DNA of 64,000 nt from Rhizobium sp. C1 (GCF_021026335.1 NZ_JAJNCY010000001.1:992001-1056000), one strand, 5' to 3'; shown: positions 13,007 through 23,706, counted from the stretch's first letter. Program-made: numbers and translations. Notes: generated from the letters alone by a model not told the origin.

Positions 13007-14128
13007 TCAAGCGTCTTTTTCAAACACCATTATGTCGCGTTCGTTAACGTCTAGCGATATGTCGCGCAAGCCCTGCGGCAACTGGTCGGCACGAATTCGC
13101 GCGCGTACGGGCTCTTCGAGACCGGGGACCGCCAGCCGAAGGACCTCAACCACGCCGAGAAACCGGCGCGACAAAATTCTTGCGGGGATCCGACCGCCCT
13201 CGCCGCTCGGCTTTACGTCCGACAAACGCACCGCAGCTTTTACGCGCGTTCCGTCCGAAAAACCCGTGACGGGTGTGCGGCCGAGCGGCGTTTCAACGGC
13301 ACCGCTCAGCACCACCGAATCAAAGATGTTCATGTCGGAAAAGAAGCCGGCCGCAAAAAGGCTTACGGGGCGACGATAAAGCTCCTCGGACGGGCCGGAC
13401 TGCACAAGACGGCCATCGCGCAAGAGCGCGATGCGATCGGCCATCAGCATCGCCTCCTCCGCGTCGTGCGTAACGACGACGGCGGTTGCGCGGGTCTCGC
13501 GCAGGATTGCCAGAGTTTCGGAGCGGACGCTGTCCTTCAGCCGGGAATCGAGACCGGAGAAGGGCTCATCCATGAGGAAGACCGCCGGACGCGGGGCAAG
13601 CGCGCGGGCAAGCGCCACACGCTGCTGCTCACCGCCAGAAAGCGCATGCGGATATTTCTCGGCCGCATGGTCGAGACCAACACGGGCGAGCGCCGCCATG
13701 GCCTCCTCGACTGCCGCCTTCTTTGGCAGAGCCGTGAGGCCAAAGCGCACGTTTTCGAGGATCGTGAGATGCGGAAAGAGGGCGAAGTCCTGGAACATCA
13801 GGCCGATGCCGCGCTGCTCCGGCGGCAGGATAGTCGACGGCCCGGCGATCTCGCGGTCATTCAAGAGAACACGTCCGGCGGACTGCAGCTCAATGCCCGC
13901 AGCGATCCTCAGCAGTGTGGTCTTGCCCGAGCCGGAGGGACCGAGAAGGCAGAGCACTTCGCTGGGCTCCGCCGTGAGCGAAATGCCGCGGATGGTCTCC
14001 TTGTTGTGATAGCTGTGGTGGATGTCATAAAAGGCGAGACGCGCGGCGAAGGTCACGCCTGCGGTTCGGCGACTGCGCCCATCGGATGCGGTTCGGGAGT
14101 TTTCGGGCAGTTTCGACAAGGGCAGCAT
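13007..14128 (-). CDS. ABC transporter ATP-binding protein (FbpC/PotA-like), orphan
   Basis: 373 residues. Walker A LGPSGSGKTTLL, signature LSGGEQQRVALARAL, Walker B VFLMDEP and switch His in VVVTHDAEEA are all intact, so it should hydrolyse ATP. The C-terminal 120 residues resemble the TOBE-type regulatory region of iron/polyamine/sulfate importer ATPases. No permease or binding protein is adjacent; the gene is squeezed between scpB (38 bp) and tatA (66 bp). It may serve a permease encoded elsewhere. The N-terminal 30 residues are atypical, and the true start may be later than 14128. Confidence 0.85.
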   Translation of the reverse strand: MLPLSKLPENSRTASDGRSRRTAGVTFAARLAFYDIHHSYHNKETIRGISLTAEPSEVLCLLGPSGSGKTTLLRIAAGIELQSAGRVLLNDREIAGPSTILPPEQRGIGLMFQDFALFPHLTILENVRFGLTALPKKAAVEEAMAALARVGLDHAAEKYPHALSGGEQQRVALARALAPRPAVFLMDEPFSGLDSRLKDSVRSETLAILRETRATAVVVTHDAEEAMLMADRIALLRDGRLVQSGPSEELYRRPVSLFAAGFFSDMNIFDSVVLSGAVETPLGRTPVTGFSDGTRVKAAVRLSDVKPSGEGGRIPARILSRRFLGVVEVLRLAVPGLEEPVRARIRADQLPQGLRDISLDVNERDIMVFEKDA

Positions 14129-14166
14129 CCGGATTGCAGGCCGTGGCGGGCCGATAAAAGCGGACC

Positions 14167-14877
14167 TTATTCCTCTTCTTTACCGCCGGGTGTCAAGAGG
14201 CCGAGTTCCTCGAGATCGAGCTGGGTCAGCGGGTCTTCGTCTTCCGTCAGTTCGTCGTCGGACATGGGAGAGGGAATGTTGAAGTTGGGTGGCATGCGGC
14301 CGGTGAGCAGCCCTGCCCCGCGCAGCTCCTCCAGCCCCGGCAGATCGCGAACCTCCTCCAGACCGAAGTGGTCGAGGAAGTCTCTCGTCGTGCCGAAGGT
14401 CACCGGACGACCGGGTGTACGCCGGCGGCCGCGGAAGCGCACCCATCCCGCTTCCATCAGCACGTCGAGCGTGCCGCGCGAGGTCTGGACGCCACGAATA
14501 TCCTCGATCTCCGCACGCGTCACCGGCTGGTGATAGGCGATGATCGCAAGTACTTCCAAGGCGGCACGGGAGAGTTTCTTTGGCTCGCGCTCGTCGGAGC
14601 GAAGGGCGAACGAGAGATCCGGCGCAGTGCGGAAGGCCCAGTGGCCCTCGATGCGGACGAGATGGATGCCGCGCGCGACGTAATCGTTCTTCAGTGTTGC
14701 CATGACCAGTGCAACATCGACGCCGCGTGGCAGGCGTTCGGTCAGGAATGTTTCGGACACCGGCTGCGCGGAGGCGAAAACGAGCGCTTCGGCCATGCGG
14801 CAAGCCTCGACGAAGCGCGGATCATCGGCGCCGGTTTCGTTCACGTCGATCAGGTCGGCGGTTTCGGCCATGGTCAT
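14167..14877 (-). CDS. scpB: segregation and condensation protein B
   Basis: 236 residues. A winged-helix partner of ScpA in the SMC condensin complex that compacts chromosomes. Recognised from EALVFASAQPVSE near the N-terminus, the central KLSRAALEVLAIIAYHQPVT and GRRRTPGRPVTFGTT. The ATG at 14877 overlaps the scpA stop by 4 bp; MAETADL at 14871 is an alternative. The C-terminal 40 residues are acidic and probably disordered. Confidence 0.94.
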   Translation of the reverse strand: MTMAETADLIDVNETGADDPRFVEACRMAEALVFASAQPVSETFLTERLPRGVDVALVMATLKNDYVARGIHLVRIEGHWAFRTAPDLSFALRSDEREPKKLSRAALEVLAIIAYHQPVTRAEIEDIRGVQTSRGTLDVLMEAGWVRFRGRRRTPGRPVTFGTTRDFLDHFGLEEVRDLPGLEELRGAGLLTGRMPPNFNIPSPMSDDELTEDEDPLTQLDLEELGLLTPGGKEEE

Positions 14878-15710
14878 GCCTTGGCGCTCCCTTCTGCGAG
14901 CTCCGCCGCCTTCTCGCCGGGCCGCATGAAGATCGGCTGGAAGGCGCCGTCCTGACGGATCTCAATCTTGCGCTCCCGCGCCATTTCCAGCGAGGCGGCG
15001 AAGGCGCTGGCGATCATGGTTCTGCGCTCCTGAGGGTCAGCGGCGTAGCGGGCGAGATAGATGTCCAGCGACACCCAGTCCGATATCTCGCCGACCATGC
15101 GGGACAGCAATGTTCTGGCCTCGACCAGCGACCAGACCTTGCGCCGGGCGATCACGACATTGGTGACCGCCTGTCGCTGGCGAAGCACTGCATAGGCCGT
15201 GAGCAGATCGTAAAGGCTCGCCTCGAAGGCGGAGCGGCGCTCGACCGGAATCAGTTCCGGCGCTCCGCGGGGGAAGACGTCGCGGCCCAACCGGTCGCGG
15301 TTGATGAGCTTTTCGGCGGCGTTGCGCATCGCCTCCAGCCGCTTCAGGCGGAACGCCAGGCTCGCCGCCATTTCCTCGCCCGTCGGTTCACCATCCTTCG
15401 GCGCCTGCGGGATGAGAAGACGGGATTTCAGATAGGCAAGCCAGGCCGCCATCACGAGATAGTCGGCTGCCAGTTCGATGCGGATCGCCCTCGCCTGTTC
15501 AACGAAGACCAGATATTGCTCGGCCAGCGCCAAAACGGAGATGCGCGACAGATCGACCTTCTGGGTGCGCGCCAGATGGAGCAACAGGTCGAGCGGGCCT
15601 TCAAAACCGGCGACGTCGATCAGCAGCGCGGGTTCAGTGACCCCGCGCTCCGCATCCGCGTCCCACAGTTTCTCAAGCGGCCCGGAGGCCTGCTTCTGCC
15701 CTTCGGCCAT
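14874..15710 (-). CDS. scpA: segregation and condensation protein A
   Basis: 278 residues. Kleisin subunit of the SMC-ScpAB complex. The N-terminal block FEGPLDLLLHLARTQKVDLS is the ScpA signature; the C-terminal winged-helix part follows. It lies 28 bp after nagZ and is coupled to scpB by a 4-bp overlap. The nagZ-scpA-scpB order is widely kept in alphaproteobacteria. Confidence 0.95.
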   Translation of the reverse strand: MAEGQKQASGPLEKLWDADAERGVTEPALLIDVAGFEGPLDLLLHLARTQKVDLSRISVLALAEQYLVFVEQARAIRIELAADYLVMAAWLAYLKSRLLIPQAPKDGEPTGEEMAASLAFRLKRLEAMRNAAEKLINRDRLGRDVFPRGAPELIPVERRSAFEASLYDLLTAYAVLRQRQAVTNVVIARRKVWSLVEARTLLSRMVGEISDWVSLDIYLARYAADPQERRTMIASAFAASLEMARERKIEIRQDGAFQPIFMRPGEKAAELAEGSAKA

Positions 15711-15738
15711 GTCTCAACTGGCCCCTCTGTTCCGCCCC

Positions 15739-16758
15739 TCAGGCAGAGGGGATCATTGCGAAGAACTCGGCGCGCAAGGCGGCCTCGTCCGAAGCGTCAG
15801 GCTTGGCGAAGCCCGCGATGGCCGCATCGGCGCGGGCCTTGGCCTTGCCGCGCAGGATCGGCGCTTCGGCGACAACAGCCTGCATTTCCGTCATCACGCC
15901 ATTGCAGTGAAGCACGATATCGCAGCCCGCCGCAACAATGTCACGCGCCCGCTCCCCAATTGTTCCGGCAAGCGCATTCATCGAAGTGTCGTCGGACATA
16001 AGGAGTCCGTCAAAGCCGATGTAACCGCGAATGATCTCGTCAATCACGGTCTTCGAGGTCGTGCCCGGACGTTCCGGATCGATGGCGGTGTACACGACAT
16101 GGGCGCTCATCGCCATCAGTTCACTGCGCATCGCCTTGAACGGCGCGAAATCATGCGCCTTAAGACTTTCGCGCGAAGCGTCGACCACCGGCAGATTGTG
16201 ATGCGAATCGGCGCCTGCGCGGCCGTGACCCGGCATGTGTTTCATGACCGGCAGCATGCCCCCGTCCTTGAGCCCTTGCGCGGCAGCGCGGCCCATGGCG
16301 GTCACGGTTTCCGGATCGTGGCCGTAAGCGCGGCTGCCGATGACGTCATGAGCGCCTTCGACCGGTACGTCGAGAACAGGCAGGCAATCGACATCGATGC
16401 CGAGCTTCAGGAGATCGAAGGCGTGAAGCCGCGACATCAGCCAGGCGGCGCGCAACCCCTTCTCCCTGTCTTTCGTGTAGATCGCGCCGAGATCCGCCCC
16501 GGACGGATATTTGTCGGCAAGCGGCGGCCTGATGCGCTGCACGCGCCCGCCTTCCTGATCGATCAGCACCGGCGCATGACGGCCGGCGACCGTGTCACGC
16601 AGATCGTCCGTCAGGCGTCTGATCTGATCGTGGCTTTCGATGTTGCGGCCGAAGAGGATGAAACCCCAGGGCTGGACCTCGCGATAGAAGGCCTTTTCCT
16701 CATCCGTAAGCAGGAGGCCGGAACAGCCGAGAATCAGAGCGCGCGTATCTGTCATCAT
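15739..16758 (-). CDS. nagZ: beta-N-acetylhexosaminidase (GH3, peptidoglycan recycling)
   Basis: 339 residues. Removes N-acetylglucosamine from recycled muropeptides in the cytoplasm. The motif KHMPGHGRAGADSHHNLP carries the catalytic His/Asp dyad of NagZ enzymes, and GFDGLLMSDDTSM holds the nucleophile Asp. No signal peptide, as expected. Two ATG codons lie in tandem (16758 and 16755), with a TTG just before; either ATG could serve. It follows the SPOR-domain gene after an 82-bp gap. Confidence 0.95.
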   Translation of the reverse strand: MMTDTRALILGCSGLLLTDEEKAFYREVQPWGFILFGRNIESHDQIRRLTDDLRDTVAGRHAPVLIDQEGGRVQRIRPPLADKYPSGADLGAIYTKDREKGLRAAWLMSRLHAFDLLKLGIDVDCLPVLDVPVEGAHDVIGSRAYGHDPETVTAMGRAAAQGLKDGGMLPVMKHMPGHGRAGADSHHNLPVVDASRESLKAHDFAPFKAMRSELMAMSAHVVYTAIDPERPGTTSKTVIDEIIRGYIGFDGLLMSDDTSMNALAGTIGERARDIVAAGCDIVLHCNGVMTEMQAVVAEAPILRGKAKARADAAIAGFAKPDASDEAALRAEFFAMIPSA

Positions 16759-16840
16759 CAATCCATCAAGCAGACATCGCCGCCCTTGCAGGCGGCGATG
16801 GTTTTATTGTTTCAGGCGTTTTTTGTCAGCGGGACACGAG

Positions 16841-19800
16841 TCAGCGGGACACGAGGCAGCTTCCGCCAGCCGCGCGGTAGCGCGAGCAAAGCGCAATCGC
16901 CTCGTCCTTGCTGCCAGCGACAATGCGAAGGCGATAGTAGGTGCCCTTGCCCGGAATTTCGGCCGGCTTGATATCCATGCTCTTGCCGCCGATCACCGAA
17001 GAGAACTTGGCCGAGAGATTGGAATAGGACTTCCTGGCCTCCTCCTGCGACGGCAGCGAAGCGATCTGGATCACATAGGCGCCGGCCGGCGTGCTGGAGG
17101 CAGCGGGAGCTACCGGCTGCTGTGTCGGCTGAGAGGACTTGGCTGCGGCCTGCGCCGCCGGCTTTTCAGCCGCAGCGGTCTGCTGACCGGCCACATTGCC
17201 ACGCTGCGTGACCGTTCCGACGACATTTACCGGCTGTTCGGCGGGACGCGCGGTCGGGATCGGGGCCGTCATCGGCTTGGCCGCCGCCTGCTGGCTTGCC
17301 TGTGTGGCAGGCGCGCCATTGGCCGGAGCGATCGTCGAGGCCGGCTGCGAGGCCTCGACATTGGCCGTTGCAGCCGGGGCCGTCATTACGGCGTCTGCGG
17401 CAGACGACTTCGGTGGTTCGGCCGGAGCCGTCGTTTCGCGCGCAACCAGTGTGCCGTTCGGCAGAACGATCATGGTCTTGACCTTGCGCGGGCTGACAGA
17501 TTCCTTGGACTTGTCGCCATCGCCCCCCGGCTGGGACGGCGTTGCGGGCAGGCGCGCGTCGGCATCGGATGCATCGGCCACGCCCGGCGCCTGCGCGTCG
17601 GACGGCATCGCGCCATCATCGCCAAGGGTTTTCTCGGACACGTTCACGGGCTCTTCGGCGTTGGCAATCAGGCTGCCCTGCTTGACCACTTCAGGCGACT
17701 TGCCGGCAACGCGCTCATAGACCGCCTTGTCCTGGTTCGGCACCTGCTTGCCACCCGGCTGATCGGGAACTTCCTTGATGGGCGACTTGTCGGCCATGAT
17801 CACGCGCGGCGTACCATCGCCGGCAACGCCCGGAACATCGCCGGAGCGCCACAGCATGACGGCGCCAAGGCCGGCGAATGCAACGATGGCGGCAGCTGCG
17901 GCGACGCGGGCATATCGCGCCACAAACCCCTTCGGCTGCGCATCGATATCCGTCATATCGAAGGCGCGGCCGGCAGGAATGGCGGGCGTTTCATGAATGG
18001 AACGGATGAGCTCATTGGCAAGGCCGTTGTCGAGACCGTCGTCTTCGCCGTCGCGCTGACCGTCAGCAAGGGCGCTCGCGGACTGCTCCCTGGGCTTGCT
18101 CCCCATCGCGAACAGCTCCGCCATCTCCGCCTCGATGTCATAATCGAAGTCGGACACCGGCTTCGGAGGCATCTCGCCATCCTGCTCGGGAACCTGCGGC
18201 ACATCCATCGTTCCGAAAGAGGCCGGCATTGTATCTTCGATCTCGGCAATCGCGCTCGGATCGAAAGGCATTTCATCGACCGGCGGCTTGGCCGGTGCGG
18301 CTTGCAATTCGGTCATGACCGCGCGCGAGACTTCAGCCTCGATCGCATCCTCGTCAAAATCGAATTCGAAGTCCTTGAAGTCGAAATCCGCTTCCTTCTG
18401 TGCGGGCGTTGCGGCGATCGGCTCAACCGACTTGCGGCCGGAGGTCAGCCAGCCCGGCAGTTCGGCAACCGGATCGACGGCAACGGCGGCAGGCGTGCCG
18501 AGAGCGGCAGCAACCGGCCCGGCGGCGGTAAAGGCATCCGGCTTCACTGAGAAGGCATGTAGGTCCGGTTCCACCGAGACATAAGGCTCATGGACGAAGG
18601 CGGGCTCGGGCTCGCCCTCATCATGAGGCTCCTCGCTCGCGAGCGCAACGACTTCGGTCGCAGGCGGCTCCTGAGCGGTTGCAGCAGGGGCGGCGACAAG
18701 ATCGTCGGCCTCCAGATCGAACTCGAAATCGCTGAACAGATCATTTTCAGGCTCTGCAGAAGCGGAAGGAGCCTCACTCTTGTCTAGGGCGAGGGTTTCA
18801 CTCGACAAGGCCTCAACGGACGCTGCCTCAACATACACAGGCTCAGCGGGAACGGGCTCGACAAAAACCGGCGCCTCGGCCGCAGCAACAGCTTGCGGCG
18901 CGGCTTCAGCAACAGCCGCGACATCAGCAGGGGCGACCCATTTCGGCGCCAGCGCGCCGGCGGAGAGCCAAGCCGGCGTGGTCGTCTCAAGGGCAGCGAG
19001 GCGATCGTTCTTCCAGGCAGCGAAGGGCGATACAGGCTCGAGAGCCGCATCCGGCTTCAGATCGAGCGCGCCCACCGACTGCTCCAACTCCGCTTCCATA
19101 TCCGCAACAGCATGAAGTTCTTGAGCTTCGGGTTCGGCGGAAGCGTCAGCTTCGGGCTCGGAGAAATCGAAATCCGGAACAGGACCGGCAAAGACGGGCT
19201 CACCGGCGTCCTGGTCCATATCGTCGAGCGCGAGTTCCGGAACCGAGCTGGCGAGAGCCGGCTCTTCATCGAAGTCAAAATCGGGAACCGGCCCGTCAAA
19301 GACGGGCTCAGCATCGTCAGAAACGGGCGCGACAGCCGCGTCGGGCACCAGATCCAGCACGCCCAGCGACTGCTCCAGCTCCGCTTCCATAACGGCAACG
19401 GCGACAGCCGGGTCGCCGGCTACCGTTTCCGACGCCACTTCGTCCAGCAAATCCCACTCGGCGAGATCGGGGATCGGGCCGGCGAACTCGACGGGTTCTT
19501 CGTTGGCCTCCTGCGAGGACTCAAAAGCAGCGTCCGGAACAATGTCGACGTCCGCATCCGGCTCGGGCGCAAAAACCACCGGCGGCACGGGCTCTACGCG
19601 AGCGACCTCACGAACAGGCTCGGATACAACGGCCGGTGTGCGCACGATTGGCGCGGGCCGGGTCGCACGAAACACGCTGCCGGCATCCATCGGCGGCATC
19701 GTGTCGTCATCATCTTCATTTACAACAGGTGCAACAGTCACGGGCGGCGCGACCGAAGCCGGGGCGCGGACAGCGGGCTCGAAGGTCGGCTCAAGCTTCC

Positions 19801-20068
19801 GCATCGGCTCGCGGGCGGCAGGCTCGCGCCCAACGGATTCACGCGGACCTTCGTAAAGCGCAAACTCGCGCAACAATTCATCTTCGAGATCAGCCATGGC
19901 AGGAATGTTCGACGCCTGCCCACCGGCGGGCGGCGTGAAACCCGCCCCGACGGCGATCGGCGTGCGGCGTTCCGTCTCCAGCGCCCTGGAAATCTCCGCG
20001 AGAGTATCGTTTCCTTCTACGTCCCCGCGAAAGATTGTCCGTTCACCGGCGCGTCTGTTATCTGCCAT
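16841..20068 (-). CDS. giant SPOR-domain membrane protein
   Basis: 1075 residues, far longer than most SPOR proteins. The first about 700 residues are an acidic, Glu/Pro/Ala/Val-rich low-complexity region without a signal peptide, hence cytoplasmic. One membrane span follows near residues 720-742 (VAAAAAIVAFAGLGAVML), then a Pro/Ala/Gln-rich periplasmic linker and a C-terminal SPOR domain from about 998 (AYVIQIASLPSQEEARKSY), which binds denuded septal glycan. The N-terminal part has an internal repeat: DMEAELEQSVGALDLKPD and VMEAELEQSLGVLDLVPD, and PVFAGPVPDFDF-type units. I chose ATG 20068 (MADNRRAGERT). Located between argS (59 bp) and nagZ, it probably acts at the division site or pole. 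Confidence 0.88.
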   Translation of the reverse strand: MADNRRAGERTIFRGDVEGNDTLAEISRALETERRTPIAVGAGFTPPAGGQASNIPAMADLEDELLREFALYEGPRESVGREPAAREPMRKLEPTFEPAVRAPASVAPPVTVAPVVNEDDDDTMPPMDAGSVFRATRPAPIVRTPAVVSEPVREVARVEPVPPVVFAPEPDADVDIVPDAAFESSQEANEEPVEFAGPIPDLAEWDLLDEVASETVAGDPAVAVAVMEAELEQSLGVLDLVPDAAVAPVSDDAEPVFDGPVPDFDFDEEPALASSVPELALDDMDQDAGEPVFAGPVPDFDFSEPEADASAEPEAQELHAVADMEAELEQSVGALDLKPDAALEPVSPFAAWKNDRLAALETTTPAWLSAGALAPKWVAPADVAAVAEAAPQAVAAAEAPVFVEPVPAEPVYVEAASVEALSSETLALDKSEAPSASAEPENDLFSDFEFDLEADDLVAAPAATAQEPPATEVVALASEEPHDEGEPEPAFVHEPYVSVEPDLHAFSVKPDAFTAAGPVAAALGTPAAVAVDPVAELPGWLTSGRKSVEPIAATPAQKEADFDFKDFEFDFDEDAIEAEVSRAVMTELQAAPAKPPVDEMPFDPSAIAEIEDTMPASFGTMDVPQVPEQDGEMPPKPVSDFDYDIEAEMAELFAMGSKPREQSASALADGQRDGEDDGLDNGLANELIRSIHETPAIPAGRAFDMTDIDAQPKGFVARYARVAAAAAIVAFAGLGAVMLWRSGDVPGVAGDGTPRVIMADKSPIKEVPDQPGGKQVPNQDKAVYERVAGKSPEVVKQGSLIANAEEPVNVSEKTLGDDGAMPSDAQAPGVADASDADARLPATPSQPGGDGDKSKESVSPRKVKTMIVLPNGTLVARETTAPAEPPKSSAADAVMTAPAATANVEASQPASTIAPANGAPATQASQQAAAKPMTAPIPTARPAEQPVNVVGTVTQRGNVAGQQTAAAEKPAAQAAAKSSQPTQQPVAPAASSTPAGAYVIQIASLPSQEEARKSYSNLSAKFSSVIGGKSMDIKPAEIPGKGTYYRLRIVAGSKDEAIALCSRYRAAGGSCLVSR

Positions 20069-20127
20069 ATTGTCCACTCGCAAAAGCTTGCGTTACCTGC
20101 CAGGACATTATGGGCAAATGGCGACGG

Positions 20128-21888
20128 TCACCGCATCTCGTCAGGTGCTGCCGTCCCGGTAATCCCGAGTCCCGACTTCAAAACGGATGCCACTGCCCTC
20201 ACCAATCCCAGCCTGGCCACGGTCAATTCTCGGTTTTTATCGTTAACAAACCGTAAGCCGGTATTTTCCTTGCCCTTATTCCAGTGTCCGTGGAACACAC
20301 CCGCAAGGTCATACAGGTAATATGCGACCCGGTGAGGCTCCTGCGAAACCGCTGCAGCCTCGATAATCCGGGGGTATTCGGCAAGTTTTGCCACCAGCTG
20401 CAACTCAGCCGGATCATCGATCAGTGACGCAATCTTGTCATCAAACTTCAGATTTGCAAGGTCGAGATCCGGATAGACTTCTCGCGCCTGCCGGTAAATT
20501 GATTCGCAGCGCGCATGCGCATACTGCACGTAAAAGACAGGATTGTCCTTCGAGTGCTCAGTCACTTTCGCGAAGTCGAAGTCGAGCGGTTCGGAATTCT
20601 TGCGATAGATCATCATGAAGCGGACCGGATCGCGGCCGACTTCATCCACCACGTCGCGCAGCGTGACGAAATCGCCGGAGCGCTTCGACATCTTCACCGG
20701 CTCGCCATCGCGGAAAAGCTTCACGAGCTGGCAGAGCAGAACCGTCAGATGGACAGCGCCGCCGGAGACCGCCTTGGCAACCGCTTCCAGCCGCTTGACG
20801 TAGCCGCCATGGTCCTGGCCCAGCACATAGATCATGTCGTTGAAGCCACGATCGTACTTGTTCTTGAAATAGGCAACGTCGGCGGCAAAATAGGTGAAAG
20901 TGCCGTCCGACTTCATCAGCGGACGGTCGATATCGTCGCCGACATCCGTCGAGCGAAACAGCGTCTGCTCGCGATCTTCCCAATCTTCCGGAACCTGTCC
21001 CTTCGGCGGCGGCAGCTTGCCCTTGTAGACATGGCCCTTGTAGGTCAGGTCATTGATCGCCGAGAGGATCGGGCCGCCATTGCCGTCATGCAGGGTCCGC
21101 TCCGAGAAGAAGACGTCATGATGGACATTCAGCGCCGCGAGGTCCTCACGGATCATCGCCATCATGGCGTCGATCGCCGTGTTCTTGACGATCGGCATCC
21201 ACTGGTCTTCCGGCATGGCGCGCAGCTTCGTGCCATATTCATCCGCCAGCGCCTTGCCGACAGGTACGAGATAGTCTCCCGGATAGAGACCGGCCGGGAT
21301 TTCGCCCACCTTGTCGCCCAGCGCCTCGCGGTAGCGCAGGTAAACGGACTTGGCGAGCACATCGATCTGCGAGCCGGCGTCGTTGATGTAATATTCTTTC
21401 GTCACCTCGTGACCGGTGAAGGCCAGCAGGTTCGCCAGAGTGTCGCCGACAACCGCGCCGCGGCAATGGCCGACATGCATGGGGCCGGTCGGGTTGGCCG
21501 AGACATATTCGACATTGACCTTGCGGCCCTTGCCGAGGTCGGAGCGGCCGAAACTCTCGCCGGACGACACCATGGCGGCCAGCAGCTTCTGCCAGTAGCC
21601 GGCTGCGAGACGGATGTTGATGAAGCCTGGACCGGCAACGCTGACATCCGCGATATCCGCATCGGCTTGCAGCTTTTCCACCACGAGGTTCGCGAAGTCA
21701 CGCGGGTTCATACCGAGCGGCTTGCCGAGCAGCATCGCCACATTGGTCGAGACATCGCCATGGGCCGGATCGCGCGGGGCTTCGACCGTGATGCGCGAGA
21801 GATCGACACCGGCGCCCTTTTCCTTGAAGACATCGATGTCATTCAGGACAGCTTTGATCTTGTTGGCGAAGTCGTGAAAGATATTCAT
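20128..21888 (-). CDS. argS: arginyl-tRNA synthetase
   Basis: 586 residues. Class I synthetase charging tRNA-Arg. The HIGH-type motif is [15 protein letters not shown]; the KMSK-type motif is KMSKRSGDF. The C-terminal anticodon-binding domain ends at [21 protein letters not shown] 21888. It lies 65 bp after dgt and 59 bp before the SPOR gene. Confidence 0.97.
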   Translation of the reverse strand: MNIFHDFANKIKAVLNDIDVFKEKGAGVDLSRITVEAPRDPAHGDVSTNVAMLLGKPLGMNPRDFANLVVEKLQADADIADVSVAGPGFINIRLAAGYWQKLLAAMVSSGESFGRSDLGKGRKVNVEYVSANPTGPMHVGHCRGAVVGDTLANLLAFTGHEVTKEYYINDAGSQIDVLAKSVYLRYREALGDKVGEIPAGLYPGDYLVPVGKALADEYGTKLRAMPEDQWMPIVKNTAIDAMMAMIREDLAALNVHHDVFFSERTLHDGNGGPILSAINDLTYKGHVYKGKLPPPKGQVPEDWEDREQTLFRSTDVGDDIDRPLMKSDGTFTYFAADVAYFKNKYDRGFNDMIYVLGQDHGGYVKRLEAVAKAVSGGAVHLTVLLCQLVKLFRDGEPVKMSKRSGDFVTLRDVVDEVGRDPVRFMMIYRKNSEPLDFDFAKVTEHSKDNPVFYVQYAHARCESIYRQAREVYPDLDLANLKFDDKIASLIDDPAELQLVAKLAEYPRIIEAAAVSQEPHRVAYYLYDLAGVFHGHWNKGKENTGLRFVNDKNRELTVARLGLVRAVASVLKSGLGITGTAAPDEMR

Positions 21889-21953
21889 GGGTCTCGTTTC
21901 CTGCGGAAAACCGCTGCACAGGCTCGTGCGGGATGGTTCAATTGCGGCCGTCG

Positions 21954-23171
21954 CTATCGCAAATCCGGGGTGTGGTCAAACAATTGGCGGTGCGTCGCAA
22001 TAGCATAGGTGTCCGTCATGCCGGCCAGATAGTCGCCGACCTGACGGGCCTTGGCGGCTTCCGGCAGCTCCGAAATGTGGTCGTACCAATGGTGCTTCCG
22101 CATCAGCTTCGGGTCGTCCATGAAGGCCTTGTAGAGGTCGGCGACGATATCGGCGGCACCCTTGCGGATACGCATGATTTCCGGATGGCGGTAGATGCGC
22201 GTGAAGAGCATCTTCTTGATCGCCTTGTCCGTCTCGCGCATCGCGTCGGAGAACTCGATCACCATCCGGTCGGCGTTGCGGATATCCTGCGCCGATTGCG
22301 GCTGAAGTTCTGCCAGCCGCTGCTGCGCGACGGAAATCACGTCCTCGATCATCCGCGTGATCTGGCGGCGCATGATCTCATGCGTGAAACGCGACGGGTC
22401 GAGCGCGGGGTAGAGCCCCCTTACCTCAGCCATCAGGCCGGCAAGGAACGGGATCTCTTCCAGCATCTCGAAAGTCAGATAGCCGGAGCGCAGACCATCA
22501 TCAATGTCATGCGTATTATAGGCGATGTCATCGGCAATCGCGGCAGCCTGGGCCTCAAGGCTGGCGAAGCTCGAAATTTCCAGATCGTGCAGCGCGCAAT
22601 AGTCGAGGATCGGCTGCGGGACCGGGCCCCGCGTGCCGTTGCCCTCTCTGTCCATCAAGGGGCCATTGTGCTTCACGAGCCCTTCGAGGCTTTCCCAGGT
22701 CAGGTTGATACCATCGAACTCGGCGTAACGGCGCTCAAGCTTGGTGACGAGGCGAAGCGACTGGGCATTGTGGTCGAAACCGCCATAGGGCTTCAGGCAC
22801 TCGTCGAGCGCATCCTCGCCGGTGTGACCGAACGGCGTGTGGCCGAAATCGTGGACGAGCGCCACGCCTTCCGCCAAATCCTCGTCGAGCTTCATGGCGC
22901 GGGCAAGCGCCCGGGCGATCTGGGCGACTTCGATGGTGTGGGTCAGGCGCGTACGATAGTGATCGCCGTCATTGGCGATGAAGACCTGCGTCTTGTGCTT
23001 CAGACGACGAAAGGCGGTCGTGTGAACGATACGGTCGCGGTCGCGCTGGAAATCGCTGCGCGTCGGGCTCGGTGTCTCGGGATAAAGTCGTCCGCGTGTC
23101 GTCCACGGGTCTGCGGCATAGATGGCGCGTTCGCCGTAACCGAAACCAAGCCTGTTCCTGTCGAAAGTCAT
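21954..23171 (-). CDS. dgt: deoxyguanosinetriphosphate triphosphohydrolase-like protein
   Basis: 405 residues. HD-domain phosphohydrolase that splits dNTPs into deoxynucleoside and triphosphate. The metal-binding motif is [18 protein letters not shown], with an upstream His in [15 protein letters not shown] chose ATG 23171 because the family begins with [15 protein letters not shown]; the 98 upstream codons of the open frame run antisense through the start of erpA and are not coding. Divergent from erpA (202 bp between starts). First gene of the long minus-strand run toward the SPOR and Tat genes. Confidence 0.93.
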   Translation of the reverse strand: MTFDRNRLGFGYGERAIYAADPWTTRGRLYPETPSPTRSDFQRDRDRIVHTTAFRRLKHKTQVFIANDGDHYRTRLTHTIEVAQIARALARAMKLDEDLAEGVALVHDFGHTPFGHTGEDALDECLKPYGGFDHNAQSLRLVTKLERRYAEFDGINLTWESLEGLVKHNGPLMDREGNGTRGPVPQPILDYCALHDLEISSFASLEAQAAAIADDIAYNTHDIDDGLRSGYLTFEMLEEIPFLAGLMAEVRGLYPALDPSRFTHEIMRRQITRMIEDVISVAQQRLAELQPQSAQDIRNADRMVIEFSDAMRETDKAIKKMLFTRIYRHPEIMRIRKGAADIVADLYKAFMDDPKLMRKHHWYDHISELPEAAKARQVGDYLAGMTDTYAIATHRQLFDHTPDLR

Positions 23172-23373
23172 TTTCGCTCTGCAACTGTTCAATCTTCGGC
23201 CTACATAGCCTTCTGAAGCCGGGCTTGAAAGAAGTTCGCGCCGAATTTGCGGGCGGCCTCGCGAAAAACTTGACCGAACGCACAGGAAGAGATTGATCGC
23301 GATCGAAATTGCCCCCATTTTATGCGGGATTCCAACCAACCGCCGGACCTTGACCCCGGCCAAGGATGAAAAC

Positions 23374-23706
23374 ATGACCGAAGTCAACGTAACCATGACC
23401 GAAAGCGCGGCCAAGCGAATCGCCAAGATCATCGCGTCCGAGACCGACAAGAACGCGCTGCGCATCTCCGTCGAGGGCGGCGGCTGCTCCGGCTTTTCCT
23501 ACAAATTCGACCTGACAGGAGACCGGCAAGATGACGATATCGTCATCGAGCGCGACAACGCGCGCGTGCTGATCGACCAGATGTCGCTCGTCTATATGGA
23601 AGGTTCGGAGATCGACTTCGTCGACAACCTGCTCGGCCAATCCTTCCAGATCAAGAACCCGAATGCGGTGGCCAGTTGCGGCTGCGGCACCAGCTTCGCC
23701 ATCTGA
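23374..23706 (+). CDS. erpA: A-type iron-sulfur carrier (ErpA-like)
   Basis: 110 residues. Delivers iron-sulfur clusters to apoproteins. The three cluster-binding cysteines are in GGGCSGFSY and the C-terminal [10 protein letters not shown] 23374 ([16 protein letters not shown]) with upstream AAGGATGAAAAC; the frame extends 27 codons upstream without family character. It could equally be called an IscA/SufA homologue; ErpA is the usual name for the dgt-adjacent copy in rhizobia. Confidence 0.9.
   Translation: MTEVNVTMTESAAKRIAKIIASETDKNALRISVEGGGCSGFSYKFDLTGDRQDDDIVIERDNARVLIDQMSLVYMEGSEIDFVDNLLGQSFQIKNPNAVASCGCGTSFAI

Noticed and set aside
16823-18550. 575-codon plus-strand open frame
   Set aside because: Arg/Gly-rich antisense translation of the SPOR-domain gene; composition is that of a shadow frame.
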